DNA of 64,000 nucleotides from Puccinia triticina (GCF_026914185.1 NC_070558.1:4340001-4404000); one strand, 5' to 3'; shown: positions 11,917 to 25,021, counted from the first letter of the stretch. The notes: generated by a model from the letters alone, not told the origin. A program made the numbers and translations.

Positions 11917-12536
11917 CAACTCTACCATGGTCCCTGGCTCAGTTCTGTATTTTTACACAGGATACAGACCACCCAGTGGGAATAGGTGTTGTGACCTGGG
12001 TCACAGTCTTCTTGGCTGTGGCTCTCTCCTGTGGAATAGACAATATAGTCTCCTCCACCGGAGACACATTATCTGCATTGACCATCACTGTTACCCACAT
12101 CTCACCAAGTCCACAAGCCCAAGTCTCCACAATAGGGACCTGCAATGTTTTCCTGTCATACCAGGGCAGTCTATAACTTGCAAAATTCTCTTCAGTTTTT
12201 CTAATAGCCATGCGGATTTCATAGAATTAGATTGGGGGAATGAATCCTTTTTCTGGATTTCAGAGTAAAAGAATTTCAACAAACAATGGAGGAATTCCCG
12301 TGCAATCTGGGACCCCCACAGATGTTAATTGAGACCCAAAAAGTCCAGCTTTTTTTCAGGGAAAAGTAGCTTTTTGGGCTCTAGATCACTTCTGGGAGGC
12401 CCACACATCTCAATTGGAAGTCATCCAATACAGTCTGAGGACATCCCCAGAGTCTCCAAACAGTCATACATGAAGGCTGATTTAGTAAGATTTTCCAACA
12501 AAAAACCCCTTTTGAAAAGAATTGCTTTCAGTGCTA
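11917..12536. other. Intergenic; contains a dispersed repeat
   Basis: About 12300-12440 resembles 24535-24660 (shared words GAGACCCAAAAAGTC and TAGATCACTTCT), so this is a dispersed repeat. Short frames at 11865-12282 show no recognisable protein. Confidence 0.4.
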
Positions 12537-15500
12537 GGCCCCATTTGGACGCCCTGTGATACATGATAAATGGCATTTGTCACATGCAACCCCCAGATTA
12601 AAAAAAATGGTGGAGACGGGGGCAAACTTTGGGTTCACCAGGGGAGAAAGTGTTGCACTCTCTAGAGAGTGCCAGACCGTAACTTTATCTATGACTTGGT
12701 CAGAAGTCAGTTCAATGTGGGTGGGTAACTTGTGTTCAACTTTGTTGGTGAACTTATTAGCAACTATTGTATAAGAGTATGACAAGTTCAGTGCAACTCA
12801 TCTGTAACTCCTGATAGTATCAGTTTGGATTTTATTCTATCCTTCAGGCATCTGGATTGGAAGATAAGTCATGATGACTGCCAGATACTTACCTAAACTT
12901 GTCTGATTCTGTCCTCATTACAGGCCATTTGCGTGATTTGTGAAGATTTTTTTTGGGCTTCCTCATGGACCATATTCAGCCACCTTATTCACATGAGCTA
13001 TTTGGATGCAGATGTGAATTATCTTGTTTCTCCCTATGACCCATATTGTTTGTCTCCTAGTGGTTTCCTGCAGCTGTTGCTTGACCATGATGACCTGGAG
13101 AGTGGGTGATGGTGCCCATTCAGGGGATTGGGGAATCCTCTTGGTGGCATGGTTTTACTGGCCATTGAGGAGACACACCCCCTTTGATGGCCAGTACAGC
13201 CCAGCCATCAAAGGGAGTTGCACCCTAGTTGCATACTACATTTCCACCTGTGAAATAGGCCAGCAATGTCACATGAAGATCCTGTGCAACATTGTCACCC
13301 TGATGTTCGCCCAAAAATCAGGGTGACATTCATGCCCAGGTTGTGCCTGCCATCAAGAGGAGTTGATGGCAAGTACAACTTGGCCATTGATTTGGATGCA
13401 GACTCCCTTTGATGGCCGGGTTCCACTGGCCATTGAAGGGAGCACACACCCTGTTTGATGGCTTTTGAAACTCAGCCATCAAAGGGCTTAGATGGCCAAG
13501 TTTTAACAGTCATCAAACAGATTTTTTACTTCCTTTGATGTCCGGTGTGGTGTGCCAAATCTGTTTCAAGTGTCAAATTACATAAAGTGAGGGTTGAATA
13601 CATGAGAAGGAGATATATTCTTAGATTTATTATTGCATAATTAGATTCTGAAGGTCATTTAACCCCTAGTCACTCACTTGAACCACTAGGATAGCTCCAC
13701 TCAGTCAAAAGTTATTTTGGTTAAATGGTTTGTGACAGAACATAATCAAATACTATAGAATTATATTTGGTAGTACGTAGTATAGAATCAGGTACAAGCA
13801 CATAGTTAGGGTGTAGTTTCTACAGGTGCGCACACGTACCCCTGTATGGTCGCATGACATCATCAGTCACATGTTGGATCACATGTTTATCAGAAGGCTC
13901 ACTAGCTAAAATCCCTCAACGGAAGCTTCCATGCAGCAAAAATCCCTCACAGGAGAAGCCAAACCAGCATAAATCCCTCAACTGACTTCCCCACCAGCAA
14001 AAATCCCTCACATTTCACTATATAAGGAGCCCTTCCTCCCCCCTCATTTGAAATCAGCATGTGAATAGCAGCCATCAACCAACCAGTCACTCACTCATTT
14101 AACAGTGTGATCACAAACATCCACTCACCCAACACCTGTGATCATAATCAGGTTCTTAAATAGCTTGTGTCATTGCACATCATCTACATTGTTTGATCTA
14201 AGTCTGATAGAGACTACTACACATAGTGATCTCTATCAAGGTTTTGCCACAACAAGAAATAAATTTTGTTGTTAGAATCCTTGTGTAGTACAATAGAGGG
14301 GCAGGTCCTTCAAACCACCCGTAACATAAATATTGCTTAACTGCAAATATCATATTTGTTATCTCCCCCTCACAGAACTGCCACCCGTCCCAAAGGAGTT
14401 CTCACACCGGTGCAACCGGGCTATCAAAGGGAGGCTGCCTTCATTAATTGTCCGCGCTGTACCAGCCATTGCGGGAAGTTCATACTCCCTTCAATCGCTG
14501 GGCTGCAGTGGCCATCAAAAGGAGTACACGCTCCCTTTTTGCTGGTACAACTCTGCCATCAAAGGGAGTGGGGGAGTGGAAAATTCTCTTGATGGCAGGG
14601 TTGTACCCGCCATCAAGGAGACACACTCCCTTTGATGACCAGTAAAACCCGGCCATAAAAGGGAGTTGCCTGCTAGTTTCATCCTACAGGTCTATCCGTG
14701 ACATAGGCCATCAATGTCACATTAAGATCCTGCTCGAAATTCTCACCCTCATGTTTGCCCAAACATCAGGGTGACATTCATGGCCAGGTTGTACCCGCCA
14801 TCAGGAGGAGTTGATGGTGGGTACAACTTGGCCATTGGAGGCAGACTCCCTTTGATGGCCAGGTTGTACTGGCCATCAAAGGGAGTACACACCCTGTTCA
14901 ATGTCTGTTACAACTCAGCCATCTAAGGGCTTTGATGGCCGAGTTGTAACAGCCATCAAACCAATTTCAAACTCCCTTCAATGTCCAGTGAAAAACAGCT
15001 ATTGAAGGGATTCTGCATCCAATTTCTGAGCTATACCAGCCATTGGGGGGATCTCACACTCCCTTTGATTGATAGGCTGTATCTGCCATCAAAAGGAGTA
15101 CACTCTCCCTTTGATGGCTGGTGCAACTCTTCCATCAAAGGGAGTAGGGGGAGTGGGAAATCCTCTTGATGGCTGGGTTGTACCAGCCATTGAGGAGACA
15201 CAATCACTTTGATGGCCAGTAAAAACTGGACATTGAAGGGAGTTTCCCACTAGCGGCATCCTACAGGTCCAACTGTGAAGTAAGCCAGAAATTTCACAAG
15301 ATCCTGTTCAACCATTTCCACCCTGAAGTTTGCCCAAATTTCAGGGTGAAATTCATGTCCGAGTTGTAATTGCCATCAAGAGGAGTTGACAATCCCATCA
15401 ATGACTGGTATAAATCAGCCATCATAAGCAGGTTGCATCCAATTAACCAGCGCTCTTTACCATCCATGAGGAGAAATTCACACTTCCTTCATTGGCTGGG

Positions 15501-16411
15501 TTGTAGCAGCTATTGAAGGGAGTACACACTCCCTTAAAATGCTGTTACAACTCTGCCATTAAAAAAAGTGCAGACTCCTCTTGATGGCAGGTTTGTGTTG
15601 GCCATTGAGGAGACACTCCCTCAAATGGCCAGTACAACCCTGGCATCAAAACTCTGTCAAATGAGGTTGGCAACAATAGTGATTCCAAGACCACACTTGT
15701 TCACACACTTTATAACTTAAGGTACAATCCTGGATAAGGTAGCCACTACTCAGGTCTGGTGATGATTAACTGTTAAACTGTGGAGCCCAGGGGATCATGT
15801 GTTTCCAGTGGTCAGGCAATTTGAAAAATTGATGCTAATTACATCACATTTGAACAATGTTCGGCCTGAACACAATTTTTGCAACACGCTAAGCAGGTAA
15901 GAGATGATTATGGTGTCTTCCACCTCCTCCCACTTTAGGTTTATCTGACAGAGAAGTTGGATTGTACCACCCTGAAATGATAACCAGGAGATGCATACAT
16001 CTTGAGGTCCCCTTGTGGCTTGATCAGTTGAACCTGCCTGGTCACAGTGAAGTTGACCAAGATTGACCTGTTCTGATGGACACATGAATTTCAGGATCCT
16101 CAGCTGGAACAACCATGGAATGTTTTCTGGGTTGAGTCAAGCTGGAGTTGAGCATTGGGTGAGGTGAAGTTATAAAATTTGACATGAGGTTAGGATGGAA
16201 ATGATATCAGCCTGAGTTGAACATAACATCACTATTGACACAAGCTTAAGTGGTGTATGTTGCACACATGTTGCATGCTTGATACCCGCCAGGGTTGCTG
16301 AAGGAAGTTACGGTCTGGCACTCTCTAGAGAGTGCCACACTTTCTCCCCTGGTGGTTGTGTGTCATAAATTTGCCCATCTACCATGTATACTGGGGTGTC
16401 CAAACAGGGCC
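12537..16411. mobile_element. TIR element filled with GATGGCC hairpin repeats
   Basis: The left end GGCCCCATTTGGAC and the right end GTCCAAACAGGGCC are imperfect inverted repeats, supported by further mirrored sequence (CCAGGGGAGAAAGTGT and the palindrome GCACTCTCTAGAGAGTGC at both ends). The flanking triplets are CTA and CAA, so a 3-bp duplication is not proven. The interior (13130-13545 and 14410-15660) is an array of units with CTTTGATGGCC, a short spacer, and GGCCATCAAAGGGAG, each able to form a hairpin. A solo LTR (13546-14406) is inserted. No transposase is visible. The terminal motif resembles PIF/Harbinger-type ends; the assignment is tentative. Confidence 0.7.
13546..14406 (+). mobile_element. 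Solo LTR of the element-B family
   Basis: Starts TGTGGTGTGCCAAAT and ends GGAGTTCTCACA, like the LTRs of element B (40216-41533), and is flanked by CCGG on both sides (13542-13545 and 14407-14410). Upstream of a TATATAAGG box near 14019 there are about four variants of AGCAAAAATCCCTCA. A CACAACA...TTGTTG stem surrounds AAATAAA near 14260. It is shorter (861 bp) and more diverged than the B LTRs. Confidence 0.9.
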
Positions 16412-16746
16412 CAAGTGTCCATTCACAGAAGCAAGTGAGGAACATGCCACTTTAGGCAACTCAAGAACATTATAAATTGGGGAATTTTTCTTTACATATG
16501 TTACGTAAATTACAAATACCCATGGAGTTTCTTGACAACATATAAGCTTACAACACTTATACAAGTCACAGGAAGTAGAGCACCACCAAGTCCATAAAGG
16601 AAAACAAACACCGCACCAGATTTTTTTTTGACAAATTAAAATGACCAACCAATATTAACTTAAACCCAATCAAGAAGCCCATGGAATACGAAAAAAGGAA
16701 ATCAAGGCCAAGATTGAGAGCTACCAATGATTGGGAGTTTCTTCCA

Positions 16747-18023
16747 TTATTCATCGGTTGCTGAGCTGGTAGTATATGCAAATACAGCATCCAAGCCTAG
16801 GATCTTTGTTTCTAGATGACGAAGCAATGAAAGCTTAAATTCCCGATCGAGTGCCCGCACCAAAAAAGAAAAAAAGGTTTGCAATTGTCAAAGCCATCAA
16901 TCAATTAAAAAAGAATGGAATGGGAGATTTGAAATAAGTTGGGACTTACAGAGTCAATGTTGGAGCTTTTGATGGTGATTCCTTCTCCGACCATGTAAGG
17001 AGAAACAGTGACGATCAAGATATTGAGGATCGGATTGTCCGAGACTTGGTTGAGGATCGAAGAGATTATCGCAGCTCCTCCTTCGATCATCAATCGATTG
17101 ATCCCATTCAATTTACATACTTCTAAAACTTTCTCTAGATCTAATCCTTCTTTTGCTTTGACGTCCTCTCGTTTTTTTTTTCAGTTTCGAAATAGATGAT
17201 CATCAGGGAAAGAAAACAAAAAAATATGCATGAAAAGACGAGGATGAGCGAGTGACAATATGAGGATATGAGACAATAATTTGAAACACACATGCATTCA
17301 TTCCGTTAGTGATTGGGATGACCCGAGCACCAGCGGCTTCCAATTCTTGACGTTTCTGCAAGGACATTGCGCTTCTGGCGCATATCAGCCAGGGTTGTTT
17401 CCCGGTTTGATTTTGGTAATTCTTGATCAATTTACAATCCGCTGGAGTCCGTAGAGCGGTGTCTAAGACGATCGGTTGTGGTTGATTGGCCAATGGGACG
17501 GTGATAGAAATGTTGCGGACTGTAAACAGAATCATATTCTCATAATCAATCTCCAGGTGATTTTGAATAGAAAATGTCTCTATCAGTCTGATTCAATATC
17601 TTCACCTGCATACCATTTAGTTGTGGATCATCGTTCAGCACGGTGCCGATTCCAACCATTATTCCATCGTGTCGGGCGCGCAAACTGCAGAAGGATGACA
17701 CTTTCAGGGGCTGAATTTGGGTGGTCGAAAATGAGGGATGATGATAGTACTAACAGATGGGTCATCTTCATCGACTGGTTCCCGCTCAATCTCAACTGTT
17801 GTCCATCTGCGCCGGCGATCTTTCCATCGATAGATTGGGCATAAGTCAAGGTGACGAAGGGGCGTTGATTACAACCTGGACAGGCTAGTAGATCGATTGG
17901 CTCGGTCGTGCTCGGCGGCTGCGACTGGGATGGGAAGTTGGAGTGGCTGTAGACCTGGTCCAGGAAGTCTCCGATCTCGCTCGATGTCGTAGTTGTTGAT
18001 AGGGATGATAAGAGACCGAGCAT
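16747..18023 (-). CDS. RIB7: RIB7: diaminohydroxyphosphoribosylamino-pyrimidine reductase
   Basis: Fungal-type second-step riboflavin enzyme: NADPH-dependent reduction of the ribosylamino side chain of 2,5-diamino-6-ribosylamino-pyrimidinone phosphate to the ribitylamino form; cytosolic. Proposed exons in coding order: 17755-18023, 17614-17684, 17292-17519, 16950-17155, 16747-16833 (286 residues). Family motifs are all present: TYAQSIDGKIAG early, RARHDGIMVGIGTVLNDDPQ across the first splice, LDTALRTP, and RLMIEGGAAIISS near the end, finishing GLDAVFAY. Phases agree across the junctions. The third intron is the weak point: I used a GTGTGT donor at 17291, but a GC donor at 17295 joined to an exon starting at 17165 also keeps the frame. 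The N-terminal 40 residues are Ser/Thr-rich and poorly conserved, as in other fungi. Confidence 0.87.
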
Positions 18024-20132
18024 GGCGATCGGCTGGGTGCTTGTTTGATTCTACTGGAATCTCAGGGACAGGCCGATACTAGGTTAACAAAGCCACTCGA
18101 ACGGAGGTCCGGGGGACCCGCGCGGAGCGCGCTATCCCTCAATTTTGGCAGGAGCAGAAGGGATATTCAGTGCAAAAAATAAAAATACAGCCCTATAAAT
18201 TGTAATAAAAACAATAAAAGAAAACTGAATCGACAGTCTTGTAGCCTTGATAAATGCGCAAATTTTGACCCCTGTTTCAGCCTCTCAATCCAAAGACTGC
18301 ACTCCCTAGTGGCAAAAGTGTTCAGGAATCTGGTCAAGGAAGCAAAACAAAACTCCAAACCATGTCTTAAGTTTGGAAGATCCATGTGTGGATCCACATT
18401 TGGCCAGAGGGAAGCACAGTGGTGATCTTAGCTTTGTACATACAACGTGTCAATTTACATACAACCTAGAAAGCATGCAGATTTTTTGGTCCACAAGATC
18501 TACAAGCAATACAGCCTTGTGAATCCTTGTGCAGATCCATTTCTTGAGAAGTCACTTTTCAAAAATTTATTAAAAATACATTGAGGGTGATACAAAAATT
18601 ATGAGGAGACAGAATTTTAGAGGAGATGTCAAAGGGTCAGCAAGATGTGGCTCAGACCTTGGCAGGCGCTGGGGGCAGATCTATTAAAAAGTTAGAAAAC
18701 CTTACAGCCATTTGCTACTTTCTGCTCCCCTATAAAATTGGGGGATAATATGGAAGTCCCTCCCGGCAGGAGGGGCCGCTTCGCGGCCAGCCACAGCGAG
18801 CCTCCCACCAGGGGGACTTGTGTTAAGTTAGGGCTGATATAAAGGACGGATTCACAATCCCCTGAAGCTCCCAACTTGATCCCGGATGTGAGCGGGTTGG
18901 GTGGGCCCGCGAGATATTGGCAACCAGGGCGCAAGGAGAGACAGGTTTGGCCAATACCCAGGCTGTTGGTTCTGCTGCTCCTGAAATCATTTCCCCTTAA
19001 CTTTTGCTTGGGACTCAAAAAACCACATGTTCAGGTCCAGATCTCATCCGGTTGACTTGATCCTCTTGAGAGAATTCAACCTTTTAGCATGCAGAATCAA
19101 CTGAAAACCCAAAAAATTGAAGGAGCTTGCCGGTGTGGTGGTATAAATAGGCGGGCTGTCAGAGAATGCTCACAAAGCAGCATGGCCGGAAAGCGCGGGC
19201 AGCTGAGCTCATTGGAAAGCTTGTGCATTCCTGAGAGAGGAGAAAAGCACACGTGCTTATATGCTGCTGAGGGAACCTTGAATGTACAACCAAACAAAAT
19301 CACGCAGAAAGTCATTGGGCGGAGGCGGGTGCGGACTGGGGGACAGACACGGGTGCAGGGAACCGGGGTTCAAGCCACAGCCTAGACAAAGATTTAGCTG
19401 AGAGTCGGAGTAGGACTGCGGCGTATCAAGCGCACGGACGGACTGGTAGCGGCGCGGGGTTAGGCAAACTGGGGCGGCGGAAGCGGACATCATCAGCGGA
19501 TGATGTTGGGGTGGAAGCGCCGGGTAGAGACTAACTCCAGAGGCTAGTCGCGGGGTGCAGGAGAACAGGCGTCAGAGATGTGCTAGGCTGGGAGGTGATG
19601 CAGGCGGAGTTTGTTAGTGCGGGAAAGGGGGATGCAGACAGCGTTGGGTGGGAATGGAGGACGGCGGGGCGGAGAGAGTGGGGGATATGGAACTTTAGGG
19701 GACGGCTTTTCTCTCAGTGTCCTGGCATTGTACTTACTACTCTTACGGTACCAAAATTGTAGTAGAGGTTTTTGTGTGTCACTTACGGATTACAAGCGTG
19801 CGAAGAGTTTTTACCTACCCTAAAATCATACCTTTGCGGAGTTCTTGCATGCGGAAGCAGAGTAATTGAACCCTTTGTGGACTGGGTGGATCGTATCAGA
19901 CTCACGGAGGAGTGCTGAAGGGATTCATACATTGCGGAGTTTCAGTGTTGGCTACCAAACAAGCCCAGAACTGTTCTAGAAGGAAGGCGGACATTCAACC
20001 TAAACTTTACGTCCCGCTTTCTATTTGACACCAGGTACCTCTATTCCATTCCCACATGCTAGTGATGTCAGAAGTTTGTCTGGGAACACAGCTGATTAAG
20101 TATGGCATATAAATACTTTGCTGAGTACTTGA
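18024..20132. other. Intergenic, repeat remnants
   Basis: Contains the AAGTCCC hairpin repeat at 18754-18819, a TATAAATAGG sequence near 19141, and a G-rich, CGGAG-rich tract (19380-19720) resembling LTR G at 39434-40215. Minus-strand frames at 18692-19018 and 19097-19493 have no recognisable content. Probably degraded LTR sequence; no gene supported. Confidence 0.4.
18754..18819. repeat. AAGTCCC hairpin repeat, second copy
   Basis: AAGTCCCTCCC at the left and GGGGGACTT at the right, with an inner GGCCGCTTCGCGGCC hairpin. Same family as 3708-3769. Confidence 0.5.
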
Positions 20133-20320
20133 GGTGTTCAAGTTGAAATCATAAAATCATAAAATCATAAAACTTTCAAATGATGATTTTATGTGTATGT
20201 ACCATTTTAGAAATGTTGCTCTAATTTGAGTGTTTGGGTGTATGTACATATTTTTTTCATCTAATTAGAGTTTTCTGATTTTATGGTGTTATGATTTTAT
20301 GAAAGTCAACTTTGAACACC
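20133..20320. mobile_element. Small palindromic MITE
   Basis: GGTGTTCAAGTTGA at the left is mirrored by TCAACTTTGAACACC at the right, followed inward by repeated AATCATAAAATCATAA and its complement. The flanks show no convincing target duplication. Confidence 0.65.
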
Positions 20321-21276
20321 CTAACTCCAGAGCAAATCCAAAATCTGCAACAGTGCAACACACATCCCTCTTCACGCACAAATGGCCCAAAAGGGTTTTC
20401 CCAACCACCAGTTGGCTGGTCATCTAGTCTAAATGCCCTATTACTATTTGGGTATTTGGCTGTTGTATTTGTGCATCTTAAATGTTGTGGTTTGTTTGAC
20501 TTGTGAAAACTCTTGCAACAGGGATTACAACACTTGATTTGACACAAACCATCATGACCTTTCCATGATGGGACAAGGACTGATTTAAAGTTCTTTTTCC
20601 AGTTGTCCAGTTTAATTGCTTCAGCGTCTACATCTCTTGAAACAATGAAGGCTCATAGCAAGGGTGTCGGTGACTGTTGATGCATCTAAACATGCAGTTT
20701 TTGCTTCGTGTAATACATGTGGAAGATCGAACGGTAAGTGTGGAAGATCGGACGGTAAGACCTAGTTGCTGCTCCAGTCAACACCTGATCAAATTTCAGA
20801 TAGATTCTGACGGGCTTGACAAAGAAAAAAAAGAAACAGACAAAAACAAAAAAAACTGTTAGGGGCAAGGAAGGAGCAAGAAGACAACATGTTGCCCAGA
20901 TATCATCGTGTGTCAACTTTCGATAATGTCTAGATAGGCGATGGAAAACATGCTGTTTGGTAAAGTTTAAGTGTGTTTAAATGGGGACAACAGCAAAGAC
21001 GATCACAAACCAAACCACCTGCAGCCTGTTCCTAGTAAAAACTTCGACAAGAATGATGTGCGAATCACAGGCCAACCAGGGGCATTAAGTGGCCGAGGGA
21101 CAAAAGCCGGGGCAAGAGAAGCTTGTACAGGACGAATCACACAACAGGTGTACTGGTTTTTTTGTTTCTTTCTTGTGCGAAAACGGGAAGTAGCAGTTAA
21201 AAAAAGGGGGGATGAGGTAACAACGTGTCCGTATACATGTCAAGATAGAAGAGTGTAATGAGCGGACTGGAGGGGG
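20321..21276. other. Intergenic, nothing recognised
   Basis: Only short frames. The phrase GTGGAAGATCG.ACGGTAAG occurs twice in tandem at about 20720-20760. The last 250 bp would be the 3' flank of the minus-strand gene ending at 21277. Confidence 0.35.
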
Positions 21277-22696
21277 TTAGATCTTGTCAGCGTCTGCAGC
21301 ATGGATGATGATGATTTGTTGGTCTTCCGCGAGTTTCTCGTCAGCAGGAATAGCCTCATAGGCGGGAGGGACGGTGGCAGCGGCTTCGGAGGCCTCGAGT
21401 CGACGACGGAGGAGAGTGGAGACGAGGGTGGAGAAGACTAGGAGGACGAGGGCTAGAGGCAGGCCGAGGAGGAGGACGGCGAGGGAGGAGCGGGCGACCA
21501 TCTTGACAAAGCATCTCATCCTGTGACGGAAGGCGGTGACGGCCGAGTGGCGCACGGTAGGCTGCTCGGACGATGCGGGGGCCTTGGTGGCGGCAGCCAG
21601 CTCGACCGGCTTGGCCTTGCTCTTAGCGGCAGCACCCTTGTTGTTGCTGTGGTGGTGATGGTGGTGCTTGTGGCACGGCTTGCGGGCCCGGGTGCCGCTC
21701 AAGAGACCGGAGGCGTGGGCGGCCATACCTTGCATGGCGTTGCTCAACGCATGGAGGGTCGATGCAAGCGAGGCCCGGGTAGTGTCGAGAGCTGCGTCGA
21801 GCATACCAGCGGGGGTCATGCTGGCGCTGCTGCCGAGGAGCGACGGGTCTGGTTGGGGGTCAGAGAGCGCCTCGGGGGCAAGGGTGGTCACAGTGGCCAC
21901 CTTGGTCGGGTCGGCTTGGTCGGGATGAACAATCAAGTGAAGCAGGTCAACCGCGGGAAGATCGGTTTCAGAGAGGGACATTCCATCGACTTCCAAGATC
22001 TGCGTGAAGAGTGTACGAAAAGGGTTATTCGATGAAACGAAAGGCCGGTGGAGAGTTCAGGATGGGATCGTACCTTAATTCCGATGGTCACCTTGTAAGC
22101 TTCAGCTTGCACGGGGGTGGCATCCTCTCGCATGGCCTCTATGACCAAAGGCTCTTGAGTGACGCTGAGCATGGCAGCGACGATGCCCTCAGACATGTAT
22201 TTGTCGGCAATGCTCAAGACCTCAGGAGGGGTGAGTCCGAGGGGTACGAGCGGACTGTCCTTGGGCATCTTGAGCATCTGGACCTGTTTCAGCTTGACGC
22301 TGACCTCCAGAGGACGTGCGCCTGGAAGCATGGGGAGAGGGTGGCCATTGACGGCGACGGATTGGTTGCCGAGCTCGACTCGGATGAGCAGGTGCGAGAG
22401 TTTCTCAAGTAACAAGGGCTTGGACTTGAGTTTGTCTGCGATCAGGTCCTCCGTGCGGATCACGTGGATCAGGATGCCGTCGTGAGCGTTGCCGGATTGG
22501 AGCCCGGAGAGGGTAGCGACGGTGGTTGCTGAGGTGGTGAGCGGGGATGGGGCAGCCCAACTAGAAGCTGAGGACGGCCAGGAGGGATCAACAAAAAAAA
22601 GATGAGCAGATGTTTCCAATCGGTCAGGGGAGAATCAGAGAGAGGGTAATCACCAGTGAGGGCAGCCAAGAGGAAAGTCAAGTAAGTCGACCACAT
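21277..22696 (-). CDS. Secretory-pathway single-pass membrane protein with PPAY motif
   Basis: Three exons in coding order, 22654-22696, 22074-22567 and 21277-21999, give 419 residues; donors GTGATT and GTACGA, acceptors CCTCAG and ACGCAG, with consistent phases. The N-terminus MWSTYLTFLLAALTGA looks like a signal peptide. A lumenal or extracellular part of about 320 residues follows, containing an interdomain His run (HKHHHHHHSNN). Near the end is one hydrophobic span (SSLAVLLLGLPLALVLLVF), then arginines (LLRRRLE) and a tail of about 40 residues with PPAYEAI. A PPxY motif is the known ligand of WW domains, for example in Rsp5/Nedd4 ubiquitin ligases, so regulated turnover of the protein is a reasonable guess. 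No enzymatic domain is recognised. A TATA-like element lies upstream at 22814-22821. Confidence 0.8.
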
Positions 22697-22813
22697 GGTT
22701 TAACAAGTGTTGAGATGCAGATAGGGCGAGGATGCTTGGGTCCGAAGTTGGGTTGGCTGATCAAGGGGGGAGAGATGGACGAGCGGAGGGGACGAGGAGG
22801 CTGGTTGGGGGCT

Positions 22814-22821
22814 GTTTTATA
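22814..22821 (-). promoter_or_regulatory. TATA-like box of the membrane protein gene
   Basis: TATAAAAC on the minus strand, about 118 bp upstream of the ATG at 22696. Position is plausible for a fungal core promoter with a leader of roughly 90 nt. Confidence 0.45.
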
Positions 22822-24320
22822 GACTGGCAGCGGTTGCCTTCTGCTTGACGTGGGTATGGGTATGTATGTAAGGTTATGTGAGGCTATTGAAAAAAAAGGT
22901 TTTATATATCAAATTCTATATGGTTGCACGGGAATGATGATGGCAAAAACAGGAGAAGGTTCGAGGGAGGACAAGCTCTGGGCAGTTATAGCGAGTAGGG
23001 CGACGAGCAGACGGAGTCCGGAGGCAACGAGACGGATGGTTAAATATGTATGTCTTCTTGGCGACTTCTATAGAACAAGTAACCCTGGTTCCAGTTGCCG
23101 GGGGTCTCTGGCTGGGGCTGTAACAAGGGTCTGAGGATAACAATCCTTGTCCTTGGCAGACGAACGATCGGGGTAAGGGAAGGAGCTCGAGGGCTTCAGG
23201 TGAGAGCGGAGGGGTTATTTATGTATGAGCTGGAGAGGCAACGGAGGGCTGTGTATACACTGAGGGCGACTTGGCAAGAAAGCAATGTGCTGAATGTTTG
23301 CGCTGTGCCTGGGGGGACTGGAGGCTGGAGAGACGGGAGATTTATAAGGTGAGGCTATCAGGATTCAGGATGGAATGGGGGAAAGAGGCTCTTTGTTTGT
23401 GTTCTAAAGCTGTAGTACAGACGACGCCCTACACTTGGGGGCTGTATCGATAAGTTCTTGAGCTTTCGAGCATGGAGTTAAAAGTTTCGGATCAGTTTTC
23501 CGAAAAAATGAGCAGCTGATCTAAACGAAAAGCGGAGTTCTGTCCTCATTGGAGACCATCTTTCTCCTGCCAGCCGGTCGTCAGGCAGGTCGAGCCGGAA
23601 CCAATGGCAACCGACAGACCAACCAGCCTGCCACACCCATCGTCCAATCCAACGAGCCGCCATGGTCGGTCCAGGATCGATCCGGATCGTTGTTTGGTCG
23701 CCATACCCAGTAAAAAAGTGTATTACAGCTCGGCGAGAAGAGTGCCTTCCCCACCCTTCGTCGCCCCTGGCAGCCATCAGGCTGGCATGGCCCACGCGAG
23801 CAGTAAGTGCTATGCCAACTAACCAAACAGCGCCCCGTGATCGATGACCTGCCGACGGAGCAGATGGTAAATACTGCCAAGTGGTTTGTACAGTGACTGG
23901 CTGCCAAGCACTCTTCCACTCTTTTCCAAGCCATAACTGTATGTGTGTATGGATACATGGGATCTGTCTGGTGACGTCACACTCATCGCCAAAACCTCTT
24001 GAGTCTTGATCAAGCCAAAATCCATGCACACAGCCAACCCACAGGCAAACGCGCAGAGTCTCGCAGAGTACGATAATGATAAGAATTGGGCAGTTTATTT
24101 GTCTTTCAAGCCCTGCAGTGGGCACATACTCTACCCACCCCACAGCCCACAAACAAATGACATCAATCCGTTTAGCCATGTGAAAAAAGTACACTTCAAT
24201 ACCAGAGAAGGCTTCTAGCTTGCTGTGGATGCATTCTGCAGAGGAGGTGAGGCATTGCAAGTTTAAAATGAGAAAAAAAATCATTTGATTACTGCTAATT
24301 TGGCAAGCATAATGAGTAAT
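22822..24320. other. Intergenic, upstream region
   Basis: No gene supported. One long minus-strand frame (23478-24332) exists but is tryptophan-rich and shows no domain (see rejected items). Confidence 0.4.
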
Positions 24321-24464
24321 GGAGGACTTCACTGTTTAATCTAGACGGACAGGCTAAACCTTCCTGGCTGGTGAAAATTGATTGAGATTGAGTTTTCACC
24401 AGCAAACAAGGTTTAGCGGCCTCCTCTAAATCAAGCCTTTTACATAGGCAACAGGGAGTCCTCC
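24321..24464. mobile_element. Short palindromic MITE, family member 2
   Basis: GGAGGACTTC at the left is mirrored by GGGAGTCCTCC at the right. The interior shares AGGTTTAGCG, CTAAATCAAGCC and CACCAGC words with 3375-3522 and is more diverged at the ends. No target duplication seen. Confidence 0.55.
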
Positions 24465-25021
24465 AATCACTTGAGTGAGTTCCACCACAAAGTTACTCAT
24501 AGACAAAAATAGGAACTAGTAGATGACTTCCAGTCACAACTGGGACCCTCACAGTTGTGGATATAGACCCAAAAAGTCTAGATTTTCATAGGGAAATCTA
24601 GCTTTTGGATCACCAGATCACTTCTAACAGGCCCTCAGATCTTGAAGGGAAGTGGAGGACTTCTCATCAATCTGGGAACCCCTTCCAGACCTAGATCTGC
24701 GGCTTCCCCGGATTCCAGCCCCGCCATCTCAGCACTGGCCAAGTTGGGGGGGGGGGGGGGGATTGTTTAGGTACCCGCCTGCCACCCCACCAAAATTATG
24801 GACGCCTGCACCTGCACCTGCTACCTGTTTAGTAAAACGGGTACCGGGCAATGAGTACCTGTTTGCCATCTCTAACAGAAACACTACAGTTATTTTCAAG
24901 ATTCTCTCACGCAAGAATCCAATTTTTAGGCATAATCTCTGCTTGCAACTTCAGATTGGCAGTGTGTGGTGCAGAATGATACACTCAGATTCAGCTTGAA
25001 GTTTATGGTGCAGTAGACCAA
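24465..25021. other. Intergenic; dispersed repeat and a G run
   Basis: 24535-24660 is related to 12300-12440. A homopolymer of about 14 G lies near 24748. No gene supported. Confidence 0.35.

Noticed and set aside
21523..22485. Plus-strand frames opposite the membrane protein gene
   Set aside because: Shadow frames of the GC-rich coding strand; the minus strand has the consistent exons, signal peptide and membrane span.
23478..24332. Minus-strand open frame of 284 codons
   Set aside because: Very rich in Trp, Arg, His and Ser without any domain, no shared start context, and overlapping open frames on both strands; likely chance.
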